Assembly: GCA_016865935.1 (NCBI GenBank)
Contig: VGOB01000024.1
Coordinates: 1-36,275 of the forward strand
DNA: 36,275 nucleotides
Reading direction: 5' to 3'
Source of the DNA: Chloroflexota bacterium
Lineage (GTDB): Bacteria; Chloroflexota; Anaerolineae; UBA4142
How positions within the stretch are numbered: position 1 is the stretch's first letter; each line of letters starts with the position of its first letter. Shown here in pieces: positions 25,630 through 33,997 of the stretch. Both the position numbers and the translations under genes were made by a program. The notes below the pieces were generated by a model. The model searched no databases. It was not told the DNA's origin and saw only the letters and a program-made list of their open reading frames with translations.

Positions 25630-28600
25630 TCACTGCAAAATTACGGGTTTCCCATCATCAATCGCTATCATAATCTCAGCGCGCAAGTCGGCGAGGTAGG
25701 CATTGACCTCATCCGATTTGTGCAGCGTCGCTGGGCGCGGATGAATATAGACCGCTTGTGGTTCCAGCAACTTGCCCGCTTGTTCGCGCGCCCGCGCCAC
25801 ACGTGAAGGCAAGCCCGCGATCTTGTCATCCCAGTACTCCAACGACATCGCATCGAGCGTTCGCAAAAGTGCATCACCCGAGCCCACGTTGATTTCCGCA
25901 ATCGGTTCGAGCGTATTGCCCGACAGAATCCGCGCGCGATCGGTTTCACCCAGTTTCTGCCACTCGACGGACGTTTCCAACTCACTCACTTGGCGATTGC
26001 GTTCGTCCACCAAGCGTTGGCGCGCATTTTGAACGGCTTGGCGCAGCGCATTTGTCAGCGCGGTTGTCAACGGCGGCACCGGGTCTGGGTCAGTCAACAA
26101 CGTTCGCCCAAAACGAATCGCTTCGACTTGTGGTTTGATTTCAGCGGCAATCGGCAAAGTGCTCGCGTGCCGCATCAATTCTTGGAGCGTGTCCCAGCGC
26201 GGCTTGCGTTCCGCGATCTGCTTTTGCGCGTTGGTCCATTCCTTGTAATTGTTCAGCAACTCGGCGGACCGATTCGCCGCGGCAACCAATTGCTCATTCC
26301 CGCCAAGCGCACGCAACTGGTCAATGTTCGCGGTAGATGGACGTGGCGGAAGCGGCGGCTCTCCGCCAGCCGCGTTCGCCAGTTCAAGTAATCGCTCCAA
26401 CGCGCTTGCGAGCCCCTCGGATTCATCGCCAGTTTTGCATTGCGCCCCCATCTCGGATAAAAGTTTGCGAACGGCGATCCGTTGCGGGGCAGTGACCGTC
26501 ACGCCTTCGCTGTAGAAATCAATCCCGCCGATCTGGTTTTGCGGAATCTGTTTCAACGCGACAGGTTGTCCGTTCTTCATCACGCGCACAAATCCACCTG
26601 CGACGAGAACGAAGAGCGACGCATCCACTGCATCCTGGGGCCAGCCGTATCCTTCACCGGTAAATTGTTTGCGAATTTCCGTTCCTTTTTTGCCTGCGCC
26701 GCCAATGAACGTGCGAATTTCTTGGCAAGTGAAATACTTGTCCGCATCCCCGTTGTAACCGATTGCCGACAAGGCATCCGCTGCGCCTTCACTCGCGCGC
26801 TTGAGCACCGTGCCCCAGTTAGAAAAATCGGCGAACTTGAATTTGGGGAACAGGCGCACGAGCGCGGCATCCACTGCACTCTTGACCGATTCGATAATAT
26901 TCCCCTCGATAACCTCATTCCCGCCGCCTTGAAACACTTTGGCATTGTTGATCCCGCCGAGTACCAAACCGTCGAGTTGGCTCTTTTCAATCGTGCGGCG
27001 CGATTCCATCGCCGCGCGCGCTTCGACTCCGCCGGGTGTTGTCGGAGTGGGACGTTGATCAATCGTCTCTTGCGCGGCGGCAAAACGCGCCAGCGCATTC
27101 TTGAGTTGGTCCGCTTCCCAACGCGGCAAAAAGACATAGACGATGGGACTCTCCTGCCCGGCGGCAATCGCTTCATCGCGCACCGCTTTTTCCGAGACTG
27201 ACCACTCGTCGCGCACCCAGACTGGGACCGTGCCGCTATTTTTCTGCGGAGTGACGTTTCCGAAAATCAATTCGAATCGGCGCGGCGTTTTGCTCGCGCC
27301 TTGCGTCAACGTGATGCCTTTGAGCAACACACCCAGCGCGTTGCGAAACGCGGTCGCGCGATCGCTCGCGAGGCGCGTGTCGTCCGCCAAAAGTCGGGCC
27401 AGGCGTTTCCGAAAGTCGCCTTCCCATTCCGCGCTTTCGCGCGTTTGCAAACGATATTCGTCGCCGACGAGCATCACAGTGCCGTCGTCTGCAAGTGATT
27501 GAAGCAGCGACGGGATACGCTGGCGCAAATCAGAACTGCCTGCCGGAAGATTCTCGACCAGGAGATCGGCGAGTGTGTCCGCCGTTGCTTTAACGCCGGT
27601 CTGCGCGATGCCTTCGCTCGGCAATTTGCCAATTAGAAAAATCAGCGCGCCCAAACGCGAGCGGAGTTTGCCGTCGGGCGTGCCATCGTCTTGCCGGGCA
27701 ATCATCGTCGCGATGTCACGTAAAAGCACGCCGCTTTGGAGCATATCGCCGGAGAGTTGATTGTAAATCAAATCACCAGCGACGACCGTGCCCAAAGACT
27801 CGTTCGCAATACCGCGATTCGCTTCATGCACGATCCGAAGTTGCGTGCGTAGTTGTCCCGCCATCCCCGCATTATCCACCGCGCGCAGAACGCGTTCCCA
27901 AAAACGCCGGCGCGTCGGCAAGAGCGGATAATCCGATACCAGTTCGCGCGAGTCGGTTGGTTCAGGGCCAATCTTCGTCCCGACCAAGTGCCGCTCGATT
28001 TCGCCGCTCATCGTGTCGAGCATCTCTTTCAGTGCGGCGACCTGGGTTTGCTTTTTGCGAAGCACCACCTCACGCACCACGCGCTCAACATCCGTATCCG
28101 AAAGCATGACCGAAACGGTGAAACGTCCCTGTAATTTCTGCAATTGCGGTGTCGCTTGCAAAGCCGCTTGCCCCGTTGCCACAAACAACAGGCGACTGCC
28201 GAATCGCGAGGAACATGCCTCGACCACATTCTGCACGGCAAGCGTGCGCGCCGGGTCTTCGCCCATAAACTGCTGGAGTTCGTCAAAGACGAGAAGCGTG
28301 CAAGGCAATTTGTCGGCAGATGCAGATTTCAATCTGAGCACATCCTCCATCGTCTTGAACAATTCGTCGTCTGAAACATCATCGCGATTTGCGAATTGTT
28401 CTTTGAGCAAACTACGCGCTGCGGCTGGCGTAGATGCAAAACCTGGGAACGCTTTGAGCAGAGCATTCGTTACAACCGGCGAGACGTAAAGTTCGTAGAG
28501 TTCATTATTGAGATCTTGACCTTGTTGTTCAACCTCGCGCTTGAACACTTCATAATATCCGTTCTTCATCAGCCAAATTACAAACGTCGCTGGTGCGTAC

Positions 28601-29091
28601 TTCTCAGGCAGGCCCGCGCTTTTGAAGAGAATGCCGAGCAGCGCCAATCGCACGTTGTTCCCTGCCGCTGCACCCAACGTGCCGCCCGCAGACCAAAGTC
28701 CGCCCAGTCGTTTGCCGGCGGTGCTGATCTCTTTGAACAAGTCGTTAATATCATTGGGCAGTTTGACAATACTGCGTGCACGCGCGCCATCTGGAAATTC
28801 GATGTCGCGCCAGAGGTATTCCAAGACGCGTGCCAAATGAGATTTACCACTGCCGTAAAAACCGCTAATCCAAACGGCAGGCTGTTCTGGCTTGTCCAAG
28901 TTGGAGAGATAGGTCGACAGAATGCGCTCTAGTCCGCGCCGATACTCGCCCTCACAGACAAAGAACTCGAGTTCGTAACGCAACACAGCCCATTCTTCTG
29001 GCGAATGGGGATCGAGGATTTTCGCAACGCCGTCATTTGGAATAGTGAAGGTTGTCGGATCGCGGAAAAAGACCTCTCGATTCAGTGTCAT
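25630..29091 (-). CDS. brxC: BREX system P-loop ATPase BrxC (DUF499-like)
   Basis: FFRDPTTFTIPNDGVAKILDP...LSTYLSNLDKPEQPAVWISGFYGSGKSHLARVLEYLW; LLVFDELQQFMGED. Confidence 0.94.
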   Translation of the reverse strand: MTLNREVFFRDPTTFTIPNDGVAKILDPHSPEEWAVLRYELEFFVCEGEYRRGLERILSTYLSNLDKPEQPAVWISGFYGSGKSHLARVLEYLWRDIEFPDGARARSIVKLPNDINDLFKEISTAGKRLGGLWSAGGTLGAAAGNNVRLALLGILFKSAGLPEKYAPATFVIWLMKNGYYEVFKREVEQQGQDLNNELYELYVSPVVTNALLKAFPGFASTPAAARSLLKEQFANRDDVSDDELFKTMEDVLRLKSASADKLPCTLLVFDELQQFMGEDPARTLAVQNVVEACSSRFGSRLLFVATGQAALQATPQLQKLQGRFTVSVMLSDTDVERVVREVVLRKKQTQVAALKEMLDTMSGEIERHLVGTKIGPEPTDSRELVSDYPLLPTRRRFWERVLRAVDNAGMAGQLRTQLRIVHEANRGIANESLGTVVAGDLIYNQLSGDMLQSGVLLRDIATMIARQDDGTPDGKLRSRLGALIFLIGKLPSEGIAQTGVKATADTLADLLVENLPAGSSDLRQRIPSLLQSLADDGTVMLVGDEYRLQTRESAEWEGDFRKRLARLLADDTRLASDRATAFRNALGVLLKGITLTQGASKTPRRFELIFGNVTPQKNSGTVPVWVRDEWSVSEKAVRDEAIAAGQESPIVYVFLPRWEADQLKNALARFAAAQETIDQRPTPTTPGGVEARAAMESRRTIEKSQLDGLVLGGINNAKVFQGGGNEVIEGNIIESVKSAVDAALVRLFPKFKFADFSNWGTVLKRASEGAADALSAIGYNGDADKYFTCQEIRTFIGGAGKKGTEIRKQFTGEGYGWPQDAVDASLFVLVAGGFVRVMKNGQPVALKQIPQNQIGGIDFYSEGVTVTAPQRIAVRKLLSEMGAQCKTGDESEGLASALERLLELANAAGGEPPLPPRPSTANIDQLRALGGNEQLVAAANRSAELLNNYKEWTNAQKQIAERKPRWDTLQELMRHASTLPIAAEIKPQVEAIRFGRTLLTDPDPVPPLTTALTNALRQAVQNARQRLVDERNRQVSELETSVEWQKLGETDRARILSGNTLEPIAEINVGSGDALLRTLDAMSLEYWDDKIAGLPSRVARAREQAGKLLEPQAVYIHPRPATLHKSDEVNAYLADLRAEIMIAIDDGKPVILQ

Positions 29092-29648
29092 TTCTTGCTA
29101 CTCCTATCTTTGGCAGTGATGGCGATAGCTAAATAGTTCCAACCATCGCGCGCGTCAAGCAGGCGATAGTTCGATCCTTCATGCCGACCGGGGAAAAAGC
29201 CGAGCAATCGTCCGCGCACAAACGGAGCGACCGTTTCAAACAGCACCGATGCGCGGGTGAGACCGAACAAAGAACCGATGCCAAGCACGGCAACAACGGC
29301 ATCCTCTCCTACCTCAGGGGAGGTCAGCGTATCTTGGACTAGTTTTGCGGCATAGCCCGCAAAGCCCTGAAGCGCAAGTTCCATATCTTCGGGTTGCTCA
29401 AAGTACGCTTCGCGGTACTTGTGCTGCGACATCCATTTGGCAAAAGCGTCAGTCAGATCAACCAATGCCCACGCGTGTCCAGCATTTCGCGTGGCAACCT
29501 CAAAGTCGTGAATTCGCAAACGCACTCGCCGTTCTTGGCTTGGCTCATAGATGGCAAACCAAACTTTTTGCGCCCCAGCCAGCGTGCGATCCCAGGGCAA
29601 CCGTGCAACGTCTTCGTACTCGTGGATCAAATCATCAATCTCGCTCAC
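29088..29648 (-). CDS. brxB: BREX protein BrxB (DUF1788)
   Basis: VRGRLLGFFPGRHEGSNYRLLDARDGWNYLAIAI; 4-nt overlap with brxC. Confidence 0.92.
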   Translation of the reverse strand: MSEIDDLIHEYEDVARLPWDRTLAGAQKVWFAIYEPSQERRVRLRIHDFEVATRNAGHAWALVDLTDAFAKWMSQHKYREAYFEQPEDMELALQGFAGYAAKLVQDTLTSPEVGEDAVVAVLGIGSLFGLTRASVLFETVAPFVRGRLLGFFPGRHEGSNYRLLDARDGWNYLAIAITAKDRSSKK

Positions 29649-29712
29649 AGTTTAGAAACTCCTTTGTTCCAGGTAGCAAACGAAGGCACATGGTCACTTG
29701 CGAAGAACGCGG

Positions 29713-30510
29713 CTAGATTGGAAGTGTGGATTGCCGACCGCGCAACAAATAACGAAACCCTACCTCAGTAATTCCACCGGCGTGACGGTAGTCAATCCAT
29801 CCGCGTTGCGCTGCGACCAATGCGAGATCGTAAAGCGTGTGAATGGGCGCATCGAGCAGTTGGCACCAAAGCGTCTGGAACAGTGCTTCGCCTCGCACAC
29901 TGCAGAGGAAACCTAGGAACAGCGCGTATGCTAAACTCGCCGGCGTGACGTGGGCTTGAGCACGAATCTTGCGCAAGCGTCCTTGCAGATGACCCGACTG
30001 TTGCCATGATGACGCGGTGCGTCTGCCGATACCTGCGAGCACTCCAGGACTGTAGCGATTCGGGAAAGATTTGTGGACCGCGTCGGCAAACATATGCGAA
30101 GTAACATCTTTACCAACAGGAGTTGCCAAAATCAGGTCTGCGGTCGCGCGTAAGAGCGGATCCCGCGCCGTCGCGCAGAGCATCGCGAGCATTGGCTGAG
30201 ACTGCACATCGTCATCCCACATCTCCCGCAAAACGCGAAAAAGGTTGGTTTGCAGGTTCAGCGCGTAGAACTCTCGCAAGCGGCGAAAAGATTCCTTGCG
30301 CGCGGCGGTCGTCTTCTTCATCAGCGTATTTTGATCGAGGACCGCTGTCCGATACTCTTCCAAGTTCGCCGAGACAGGGCACGCCGAAAGCAACTGCCGC
30401 AATTCAGCCAACATAATCGTACGACTGCCATGCGAACCTATGGGGTCGTTGACGAAGCCTAATCTGATTGCTTCATTGGGAACACGCAACAACTTCACAC
30501 CTATACTCAA
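29713..30510 (-). CDS. brxA: BREX protein BrxA (DUF1819)
   Basis: GSRTIMLAELRQLLSACP...YRTAVLDQNTLMKKTTAARKESFRRLREFYAL..FRVLREMW. Start uncertain: ATG at 30414, or TTG at 30510 that keeps GSRTIM. Confidence 0.88.
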   Translation of the reverse strand: MSIGVKLLRVPNEAIRLGFVNDPIGSHGSRTIMLAELRQLLSACPVSANLEEYRTAVLDQNTLMKKTTAARKESFRRLREFYALNLQTNLFRVLREMWDDDVQSQPMLAMLCATARDPLLRATADLILATPVGKDVTSHMFADAVHKSFPNRYSPGVLAGIGRRTASSWQQSGHLQGRLRKIRAQAHVTPASLAYALFLGFLCSVRGEALFQTLWCQLLDAPIHTLYDLALVAAQRGWIDYRHAGGITEVGFRYLLRGRQSTLPI

Positions 30511-30544
30511 CTCAATTCGATTACCTCAACAATCTCAATACCAT

Positions 30545-30589
30545 ACGAAAAACACAAACGCCCGCCCTGATACTAGACCAAAGCGGGCG
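30545..30589 (-). terminator. Terminator-like hairpin in the BREX operon leader (possible attenuator)
   Basis: Minus strand: CGCCCGC (30589-30583) ... GCGGGCG (30565-30559) followed by TTTGTGTTTTT. Confidence 0.6.
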
Positions 30590-30690
30590 AGCATCCTACG
30601 CTCCACATCGCGCCGGGTGGTCATTCACCAGGAGCAGTGCCTCGCGAGTTGTGCAAGAACCACGCGGGAAATTTTTTGGTTACATTGCCA

Positions 30691-30718
30691 ATTATACCCG
30701 AAAACCGGTATTTACCAA
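30691..30718 (-). promoter_or_regulatory. Candidate promoter of the BREX operon
   Basis: Minus strand TTGGTA (30718-30713), 16-bp spacer, TATAAT (30696-30691). Confidence 0.5.
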
Positions 30719-30735
30719 AACGAGCGACCAGACTA

Positions 30736-30764
30736 TTGACAAATGTAGGTTATTCCTGTATAAT
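30736..30764 (+). promoter_or_regulatory. Perfect consensus sigma70 promoter divergent from BREX
   Basis: TTGACA (30736-30741), 17-bp spacer, TATAAT (30759-30764). Confidence 0.85.
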
Positions 30765-30787
30765 GGTATATGTAGGTTTATTCTGTT
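30744..30787 (+). repeat. Pair of direct repeats overlapping the divergent promoter (candidate operators)
   Basis: TGTAGGTTATTCCTGT (30744-30759) and TGTAGGTTTATTCTGTT (30771-30787), 27 bp apart start to start. Confidence 0.7.
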
Positions 30788-30809
30788 AATTGACAGACTA
30801 ACTCAAAAC

Positions 30810-30949
30810 GCGGTCGGCTGGCGCTTGCGACACCAACCGACCGCTCACCCCCGAACGTGCGTGACCACGTCGGAAGGCTGCGCCGATTGTAACACAACTT
30901 GCCTTCCCTCACAAACGCCAGGGGAGGCAAACCTATTTGGAGGCGCAGC
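30810..30949 (+). promoter_or_regulatory. Structured 5' leader of the DUF6011 gene train
   Basis: GCGGTCGG...CCGACCGC (30810-30844); ACGTG...CACGT (30855-30870); competing GGAAGGC(30872)/GCCTTCC(30901), TTGCCT(30899)/AGGCAA(30925), and GCTGCGCC(30877-30884)/GGCGCAGC(30942-30949) overlapping the SD. Confidence 0.55.
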
Positions 30950-30950
30950 G

Positions 30951-31406
30951 ATGATTACCTACCACCACGACAACACGGTGACCATTCGGGGCTACAGCCG
31001 GACGCCGGTCAAACTGACATTCCGCGCGTGGCTGAACGTCACCGACAAAGCCGTCGCCGCGGTTGAAGACGCGATGCAACGCGGCGTCAAGATCGAACGC
31101 GACGCGACGGAGAACGAACTGAACGCCAAGCGTTGGCTTTTCGCATGCTGGGAACACCAGGTTCGCACTGCCGAGAGCGCGCCGAAACTCAGTGCGCTGC
31201 TCGCCGATTGGAAAACGCGGCGTCATCTATTCGACATCGCGCCTGACCCGTCGCGCATTATTCGCTGTCAATGCTGCAACATTCCGCTCCGCGATCCAGT
31301 GTCCAAACTGCTCGGCGTCGGTCCGGTATGTCGCACTGGCGGGAAGAAACAGCAACCACGATCGGCGCGCTCGGCGCTCCAAATCGCGCAAGGGGTGACA
31401 GCATGA
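30951..31406 (+). CDS. DUF6011-like zinc-ribbon domain protein
   Basis: IIRCQCCNIPLRDPVSKLLGVGPVCRTG; ATG 7 nt after GGAGG. Confidence 0.7.
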   Translation: MITYHHDNTVTIRGYSRTPVKLTFRAWLNVTDKAVAAVEDAMQRGVKIERDATENELNAKRWLFACWEHQVRTAESAPKLSALLADWKTRRHLFDIAPDPSRIIRCQCCNIPLRDPVSKLLGVGPVCRTGGKKQQPRSARSALQIAQGVTA

Positions 31407-32017
31407 TCGCACTGACAGACCAGCGGCGCGCGTTCTTGCGCGAGATCGGACGACGCGGCGGATTGAAACGCGCGCAAGCGTTCACGTCGGAATATCAGCG
31501 CGCGGCGCGCGCGTGCGTGCGCCACGAGTCGAACGTCGCGAACGGGCGCAAGGGCGGCATCGCCTACGTGCAAAAGTACGGCAAGCGCAAACTCGTCGAG
31601 CAGGCGCGCCAGTATCGGCTCGCACATCCATCGGAGTTGGAGCGGATCGTCGCCGACGCGTTGGATGCAATCGGTGCGACAGATTTTGAACGCGAGGCGT
31701 ACGTCTTCCCCAAGTCGCGCGTGCATCACATCACCGGCGATTTTGTTTTCCGCTGCGCGCACAAGATTGTCTACGCCGACGGCGCGGCGTGGCATTGCGG
31801 CAAAGAACTGCATCCCTCTCTCGCCGAGTGTGCGGATCGTGCGATGCGGGATGAGCGATACGACAATTATTTGCGCGCGCGCGGTTGGAGTGTGTTGCGG
31901 TTGAGCGAGTCAGAAATCAAAGCGCACGCGCGCGGCGATGACGGCGCGATGCTCACCCAGTTGCGCGCGTTCGTTCGCGCCGACGGTTCGCCCGCGCTCT
32001 CGCCACAGCGTTTGTAA
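31403..32017 (+). CDS. DUF559/Vsr-like PD-(D/E)XK nuclease-fold protein
   Basis: SELERIVADALDAIG...EREAYVFP...GDFVF...KIVYADGAAWH...RDERYDNYLRARGWSVLRLSESEI; ATGA overlap with the previous gene. Confidence 0.65.
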   Translation: MIALTDQRRAFLREIGRRGGLKRAQAFTSEYQRAARACVRHESNVANGRKGGIAYVQKYGKRKLVEQARQYRLAHPSELERIVADALDAIGATDFEREAYVFPKSRVHHITGDFVFRCAHKIVYADGAAWHCGKELHPSLAECADRAMRDERYDNYLRARGWSVLRLSESEIKAHARGDDGAMLTQLRAFVRADGSPALSPQRL

Positions 32018-32033
32018 GAGCGCAAAACGGCTC

Positions 32034-32143
32034 CAAGGTATTACGAGACCTTGCTCTGAGTTTACCCTGCCCTTCCCCACTTTACGTGTGGGGAATACCT
32101 GGCGGAAAAGCGCGCGTGCCGGCGGAACTCACGTTCACCGGCA
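32034..32143 (+). other. Cluster of three intergenic hairpins upstream of the HTH/Zn-ribbon gene
   Basis: CAAGGT/ACCTTG (32034-32053); TTCCCCAC-TTTACGT-GTGGGGAA (32073-32095); TGCCGG/CCGGCA (32117-32143). Confidence 0.55.
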
Positions 32144-32163
32144 GTGCCAAAAAGGCGGACATT

Positions 32164-32532
32164 ATGCTGAACGGAACCTACCTCAAAAAATGGCGCAAGG
32201 CGCGCCACTTGTCGGCGCGCGAACTCGGGATCGCGTTGGGGTATCGCGGGCGCGAGTATATCAAGAAACTGGAGGGCGGCTATTTCCCGATTACGCCCAG
32301 GTTCGCGGCGCGCTTTGAGACGTTCAAGAACCAAACCCAGGCGCGCGAGTATCGCGAACGGAAAATCGAAACCCAGTACCCGCTTCCACCGCGCATCAAA
32401 ATCCTGGCGCGTCCGAAGCGATGTGCGATTTGTCGCGAATGGTTCATTTTTCGGAACGCGAGCGATCGCGTGTGCACGAATCGCAAATGCCGCCGGACCT
32501 ATCGCGCGCGGCACGACCAGGTGAAACGATGA
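32164..32532 (+). CDS. XRE-like HTH protein with C-terminal Cys4 zinc-finger-like segment
   Basis: LKKWRKARHLSARELGIALGYRGREYIKKLEGG (HTH); CAICREWFIFRNASDRVCTNRKC (Cys cluster). Confidence 0.65.
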   Translation: MLNGTYLKKWRKARHLSARELGIALGYRGREYIKKLEGGYFPITPRFAARFETFKNQTQAREYRERKIETQYPLPPRIKILARPKRCAICREWFIFRNASDRVCTNRKCRRTYRARHDQVKR

Positions 32533-32969
32533 TAGCACTGATTCTCTTGGCGGTGGTCGTCTTGCTGATCGTCGCGGTGATCGGGCTCGCGTCCTGGGGG
32601 GCGACGACCGCGGCGACCGGTTTGACTCTCGCGCTGACGAACGCGGTCATGCAAACGACGATCGCGTTGCTCGCGTGCGCGCTCGTGGCGGGGTTGCCGG
32701 TGATTGTCTTTGCCGCGTTTCGGTTGGACGCATGGCGCGCCGAACAGGATGCCGAGAGGAAGCGCACCTCGCGTGTCATCGCGATTACGCGGCGTGCTCA
32801 AGATGCCGATCCGATGCTGGGGGCAGGATCGCCGACCGTATTCCTCCCTGCCCCGCGTGATGAAACAGAAACGACGACACGCGCCTATCCAATTCTTACA
32901 CGACGCGCGCGTCGCGCGTCACCCCGAACGCGCCAAGCGGCTGGGATCGCCCGGAGGTGGTTTCGATGA
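32529..32969 (+). CDS. Membrane protein of unknown function (two N-terminal TM segments)
   Basis: MIALILLAVVVLLIVAVIGLASWG... TIALLACALVAGLPVIVFAAF; ATGA overlap with previous ORF stop. Confidence 0.65.
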   Translation: MIALILLAVVVLLIVAVIGLASWGATTAATGLTLALTNAVMQTTIALLACALVAGLPVIVFAAFRLDAWRAEQDAERKRTSRVIAITRRAQDADPMLGAGSPTVFLPAPRDETETTTRAYPILTRRARRASPRTRQAAGIARRWFR

Positions 32970-33997
32970 ATCGCGTTTTCGTTGGGATGATTGTGTTCAC
33001 ACTTTTTTCGATTGCGGTCGCGGCGTGCGGCACCGAGGCAACTCCGCGCGACGAACTGGGGCAAATGGTGGACGCACAGTTTCGCGCGACCGAATCCGCG
33101 CTGCAACTGAAACGGATCGCGGTTGAGGCGACCTCCCGCGCCGATGCGACGCGGCAGTATCTCATTTTGCAGGGACAGCAGACGCGCGTCGCGCAAGAGG
33201 CGAACGCGACCGCCACGACGCACAGCGCGTGGGCAACCGCGACGGCCCAAGCCGCACAATTCACCGCGACCACCCACGCGCAATCGGTCCAACACACCGC
33301 GACCGCGCACGCGCAGAGTGTTGCCGCGACCGGCACCGCGCAGAGCATCAGCGCGCAGGCAACCCAGGTGAGCGCATCCTCTACCGCAACGGCGAACGCG
33401 GCAAACGCGCAAGCAACCCAGGTGAGCGGCAACGCGACTGCAACGGTGATCGCGGCGCAGGTCATCGTCGAGCAGGAGAAAGCAACCTGGAATCAGCGGC
33501 TGGAATCGTTACGCGCGATCGCCTCGTTCATCGGCGTCACACTCGCGTTGATCGCGGCGGCAGTGATTGTCGGTTTTGCCGCGGTGCGCTTCGTGGACGC
33601 ATTCGTGTTGCGGGCGCGCGTGTTGCGCGACAAGACGGGGACCGTGTTGGTCATCGGTGAGAAGGACAAGGACGGGCGCCAGATGGTGCTGATTCCCGGT
33701 CGCTCGCCCGGCGCGGCACTGATGATTGCGCCGCCGGGTGTGACGCCACTCCAAATCGAAACCGGCGCGATGGATGAGGAGACGACGAAACGCGATCAGG
33801 CGGTCAGTCTGATGATCGCGGCAACGTCGGGCAGAAGCGGTGGCGCGGATGAATTGCTGGCGGAACTGACCGAAGGCGAACAGGTGCGCTTTGTGGACGA
33901 ACCGCCCGCGCAGTTGGTTTCAGGCGACGTGCGCGGTTTGTTGGATGGAGATTGGAAACAATTGGGGGATGGCAATGGACATTCAAACCAGTCTTGA
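32966..33997 (+). CDS. Lipoprotein-like protein with Ala/Thr-rich repeat region and one central TM segment
   Basis: Signal/lipobox FTLFSIAVAACG; ATATTHSAWATATAQ... low-complexity region; TM IASFIGVTLALIAAAVIVGFAAV. Confidence 0.7.
   Translation: MNRVFVGMIVFTLFSIAVAACGTEATPRDELGQMVDAQFRATESALQLKRIAVEATSRADATRQYLILQGQQTRVAQEANATATTHSAWATATAQAAQFTATTHAQSVQHTATAHAQSVAATGTAQSISAQATQVSASSTATANAANAQATQVSGNATATVIAAQVIVEQEKATWNQRLESLRAIASFIGVTLALIAAAVIVGFAAVRFVDAFVLRARVLRDKTGTVLVIGEKDKDGRQMVLIPGRSPGAALMIAPPGVTPLQIETGAMDEETTKRDQAVSLMIAATSGRSGGADELLAELTEGEQVRFVDEPPAQLVSGDVRGLLDGDWKQLGDGNGHSNQS

Noticed and set aside
30468-30950. N-terminal extension of the DUF6011 ORF (312 aa version)
   Set aside because: The extension crosses the consensus promoter, hairpins and leader; GGAGG-7-ATG at 30951 is the natural start.
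31403-32017. Calling the nuclease-like protein an anti-BREX or restriction effector
   Set aside because: Only a fold-level motif resemblance (YADGAAWH); function cannot be assigned.
32073-32095. TTCCCCAC...GTGGGGAA hairpin resembling a type I-E-like CRISPR repeat half
   Set aside because: Only one copy; no spaced repeats and no cas genes in the window.
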